From CAVPEW01 sp050247895 (GTDB lineage: Bacteria > Actinomycetota > Acidimicrobiia > Acidimicrobiales > VFJN01): DNA of 7,519 nucleotides. The DNA lies in the NCBI GenBank assembly GCA_050247895.1, contig JBFWTJ010000202.1, positions 1 to 7,519 of the forward strand, written 5' to 3'. Below are positions 6,248-7,519 of the stretch, piece by piece (position 1 is the stretch's first letter; each line of letters opens with the position of its first letter). The notes below the pieces were generated by a model. The model was not told the origin of the DNA and did not search any database. It saw only the letters and a program-made list of their open reading frames with translations. The translations under genes and the position numbers were made by a program.

Positions 6248-7137
6248 CCGCGGCCGTGGGAGTCCCCGTCGCCGTGCCGCCCGCCGGCGGCTCGTTGGTG
6301 CGCACCCGGCGCTTCCTGCGCAACCCGGCCGCGGTGGCCGGGGCGCTGTTCCTGCTCGTGGTCGTGCTGCTGGCCGCGTTCCCCGGCGTGATCGCGCCCT
6401 ACTCGGCCTCGGCCCAGTCGCTGGTCGACCGGTACGCCTCGCCCAGCCGCGACCACCTGCTGGGCTGCGACGCCTTCGGCCGCGACGTGCTGAGCCGGGT
6501 GATCTACGGGGCCCGCACGTCGTGCCTGGCCGCGGTGCAGGGCACCGCCATCGCCGTCCTGCTCGGGGTGCCGGCGGGCATGACCGCCGCGTACGTCAAG
6601 GGCCGGGTCCAGTTCCTGTTCGACCGCGGCAACGAGATGCTGATGAGCGTCCCGGCCCTCCTGCTGGCCATCGTCATCATCGGTGCCCTGGGCCCGAGCC
6701 TGTTCAACGCCATGGTCGGCGTGGGCGTGGCCCTGAGCCCGAGGTTCTACCGGATCGCCTCCGCGGCGACGATGGACGTCCAGTCCGAGACCTTCGTCGA
6801 GGCGTCCCGGTCGCTGGGCTGCAGCCGGCGCCGGGTCCTGGCCCGTCACATCCTGCCCAACATCCTGAGCTCGATCGTGGTCCAGGCCTCGCTCACGGTG
6901 GGGTCGGTCATCCTGGCCGAGTCCTCGCTGAGCTTCCTCGGCCTGGGCGTGCAGCCGCCCACGCCGAGCTGGGGCGGCATGCTCCGGGACGCGGCGGGCG
7001 CCCTGTACGAGGCCCCGTTCCTCGTCTACGGGCCCGGGGCGATGATCGTGCTCACCGTGCTCGCCTCGCAGTTCGCCGCCGACGGCCTGCGCGACGCGCT
7101 GGGCGGGCTCTCGTCCACGACCAGGGGGGGACGTTGA
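6244..7137 (+). CDS. ABC importer permease, DppC/OppC type
   Basis: A 297-aa partner permease. A cytoplasmic N-terminus (VRTRRFLRNPAAVAGAL, 19-35) leads into membrane segment 1 (about 30-50). It is followed by the DppC signature HLLGCDAFGRDVLSRVIYGA (71-90), with segments near 97-115, 131-150, 153-170, 210-232 and 262-280. The EAA loop is FVEASRSLGCSRRRVLARHI (184-203), and SSLSFLGLGVQPPTPSWGGM (227-246) is the family's conserved C-terminal block. Length is typical. The ATG at 6244 overlaps the upstream stop by 4 bp and has GAGGG at 6235-6239; the long open frame upstream of it is a shadow of the ligase gene. Its TGA shares one base with the start of the ATPase gene. It would form a heterodimeric channel with the preceding permease. 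Confidence 0.93.
   Translation: MTAAVGVPVAVPPAGGSLVRTRRFLRNPAAVAGALFLLVVVLLAAFPGVIAPYSASAQSLVDRYASPSRDHLLGCDAFGRDVLSRVIYGARTSCLAAVQGTAIAVLLGVPAGMTAAYVKGRVQFLFDRGNEMLMSVPALLLAIVIIGALGPSLFNAMVGVGVALSPRFYRIASAATMDVQSETFVEASRSLGCSRRRVLARHILPNILSSIVVQASLTVGSVILAESSLSFLGLGVQPPTPSWGGMLRDAAGALYEAPFLVYGPGAMIVLTVLASQFAADGLRDALGGLSSTTRGGR
7123..7130 (+). promoter_or_regulatory. ribosome binding site of the ABC ATPase
   Basis: AGGGGGGG at the end of the DppC-type gene lies 6 nt before ATG 7137. A second in-frame ATG at 7146 is also within reach but is farther away. Confidence 0.5.
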
Positions 7138-7519
7138 TGACGACCATGACCGGCCTGGAGCCGACACGACCGGTCGTCGAGGCCGAGACACCGATCCTCG
7201 ACGTGCAGGGCCTCTCGGTGTCCTTCCGCGTCGGCGGCGTGTGGACCCGCATCGTCGACGACGTGAGCTTCAGCATCGGCCGGGGAGAGTCGCTCGGGCT
7301 GGTGGGGGAGTCCGGCTCGGGCAAGACCATGACCGTGCTGGCCATCCTCGGCCTGGCCCAGTCCAAGGGCGCGAAGGTCGACGCCACGTCGGTGTCGCTG
7401 GCGGGCCGGGAGACCAAGGGCCTGTCGGAGCGCCGCTGGAGCGACATCCGGGGCTGCGACATCGGCATGATCTTCCAGCAGCCGACCCGCAGCCTGAACC
7501 CTGCCTTCACCATCGGCCA
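7137..7519 (+). CDS. ABC importer ATP-binding protein, DppD/OppD type (3' end cut by window)
   Basis: The reading frame starts at ATG 7137, sharing its A with the TGA of the DppC-type gene, and runs open to the window edge (127 complete codons). Translation gives MTTMTGLEPTRP, then ILDVQGLSVSFRVGG (the usual 'LLeVrnLsvsF' opening) and VDDVSFSIGRGESLGLVGES. The Walker A motif is GESGSGKT (57-64, Lys63), and the Q-loop is MIFQQPTRSLNPAFTIG (from 111; Gln114/115), both typical of OppD/DppD. The signature LSGGQ, Walker B and the C-terminal oligopeptide/dipeptide domain lie beyond the edge. The protein hydrolyses ATP to drive the importer formed by the two upstream permeases; a second ATPase (DppF type) or a fused double ATPase is expected downstream. 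Confidence 0.92.
   Translation, partial: MTTMTGLEPTRPVVEAETPILDVQGLSVSFRVGGVWTRIVDDVSFSIGRGESLGLVGESGSGKTMTVLAILGLAQSKGAKVDATSVSLAGRETKGLSERRWSDIRGCDIGMIFQQPTRSLNPAFTIG

Noticed and set aside
1..7519. Signs of mobile elements, CRISPR arrays, RNA genes or a phage or defence system
   Set aside because: No transposase or integrase motifs, regularly spaced repeats, terminal inverted repeats or tRNA-like folds were found, and the gene content is metabolic and transport.

Overview
The window is about 7.5 kb of very GC-rich DNA, with genes on the plus strand only and almost no spacer between most of them. GC-rich third positions, a GTG start, strong GGAGG-type ribosome binding sites and 1-4 bp gene overlaps fit a high-GC actinobacterium. 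The gene mix of an Amidohydro_2 protein, an MmgE/PrpD protein, a CaiC-like ligase and a peptide/nickel-type ABC importer would suit Acidimicrobiia or Mycobacteriales-like soil or marine lineages. That placement is inference; nothing here fixes the genus.

Layout: (1) 1-588, the 3' part of a dienelactone hydrolase-family gene. (2) 589-675, a relatively AT-rich spacer (about 56% GC by hand count). It carries a promoter-like element and a perfect 18-bp operator-like palindrome. (3) 676-2076, an Amidohydro_2 metal-dependent hydrolase. (4) 2077-2257, a 181-bp spacer with a second copy of the same promoter-like element, followed by a GC-rich leader that can form hairpins. (5) 2258-3667, an MmgE/PrpD-family protein. 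(6) 3668-5293, an AMP-forming acyl-CoA ligase. (7) 5300-6247, 6244-7137 and 7137-7519 (cut by the window edge), two permeases and the first ATPase of an Opp/Dpp-type ABC importer. No substrate-binding protein lies in the window.

How the genes may work together (inference): genes 5 to 7 are packed tightly enough to be one transcript, and the two promoter-like boxes suggest the amidohydrolase is expressed with them. A reasonable reading is an uptake-and-catabolism unit. The ABC system would import an unknown small amide, peptide-like or carboxylated compound, the amidohydrolase would hydrolyse or decarboxylate it, the ligase would make a CoA thioester, and the MmgE/PrpD protein would dehydrate or otherwise process a carboxylated intermediate. 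The substrate cannot be read from the sequence. The upstream dienelactone hydrolase may belong to a different unit.

No tRNA, rRNA, CRISPR array, insertion sequence or convincing intrinsic terminator was seen.
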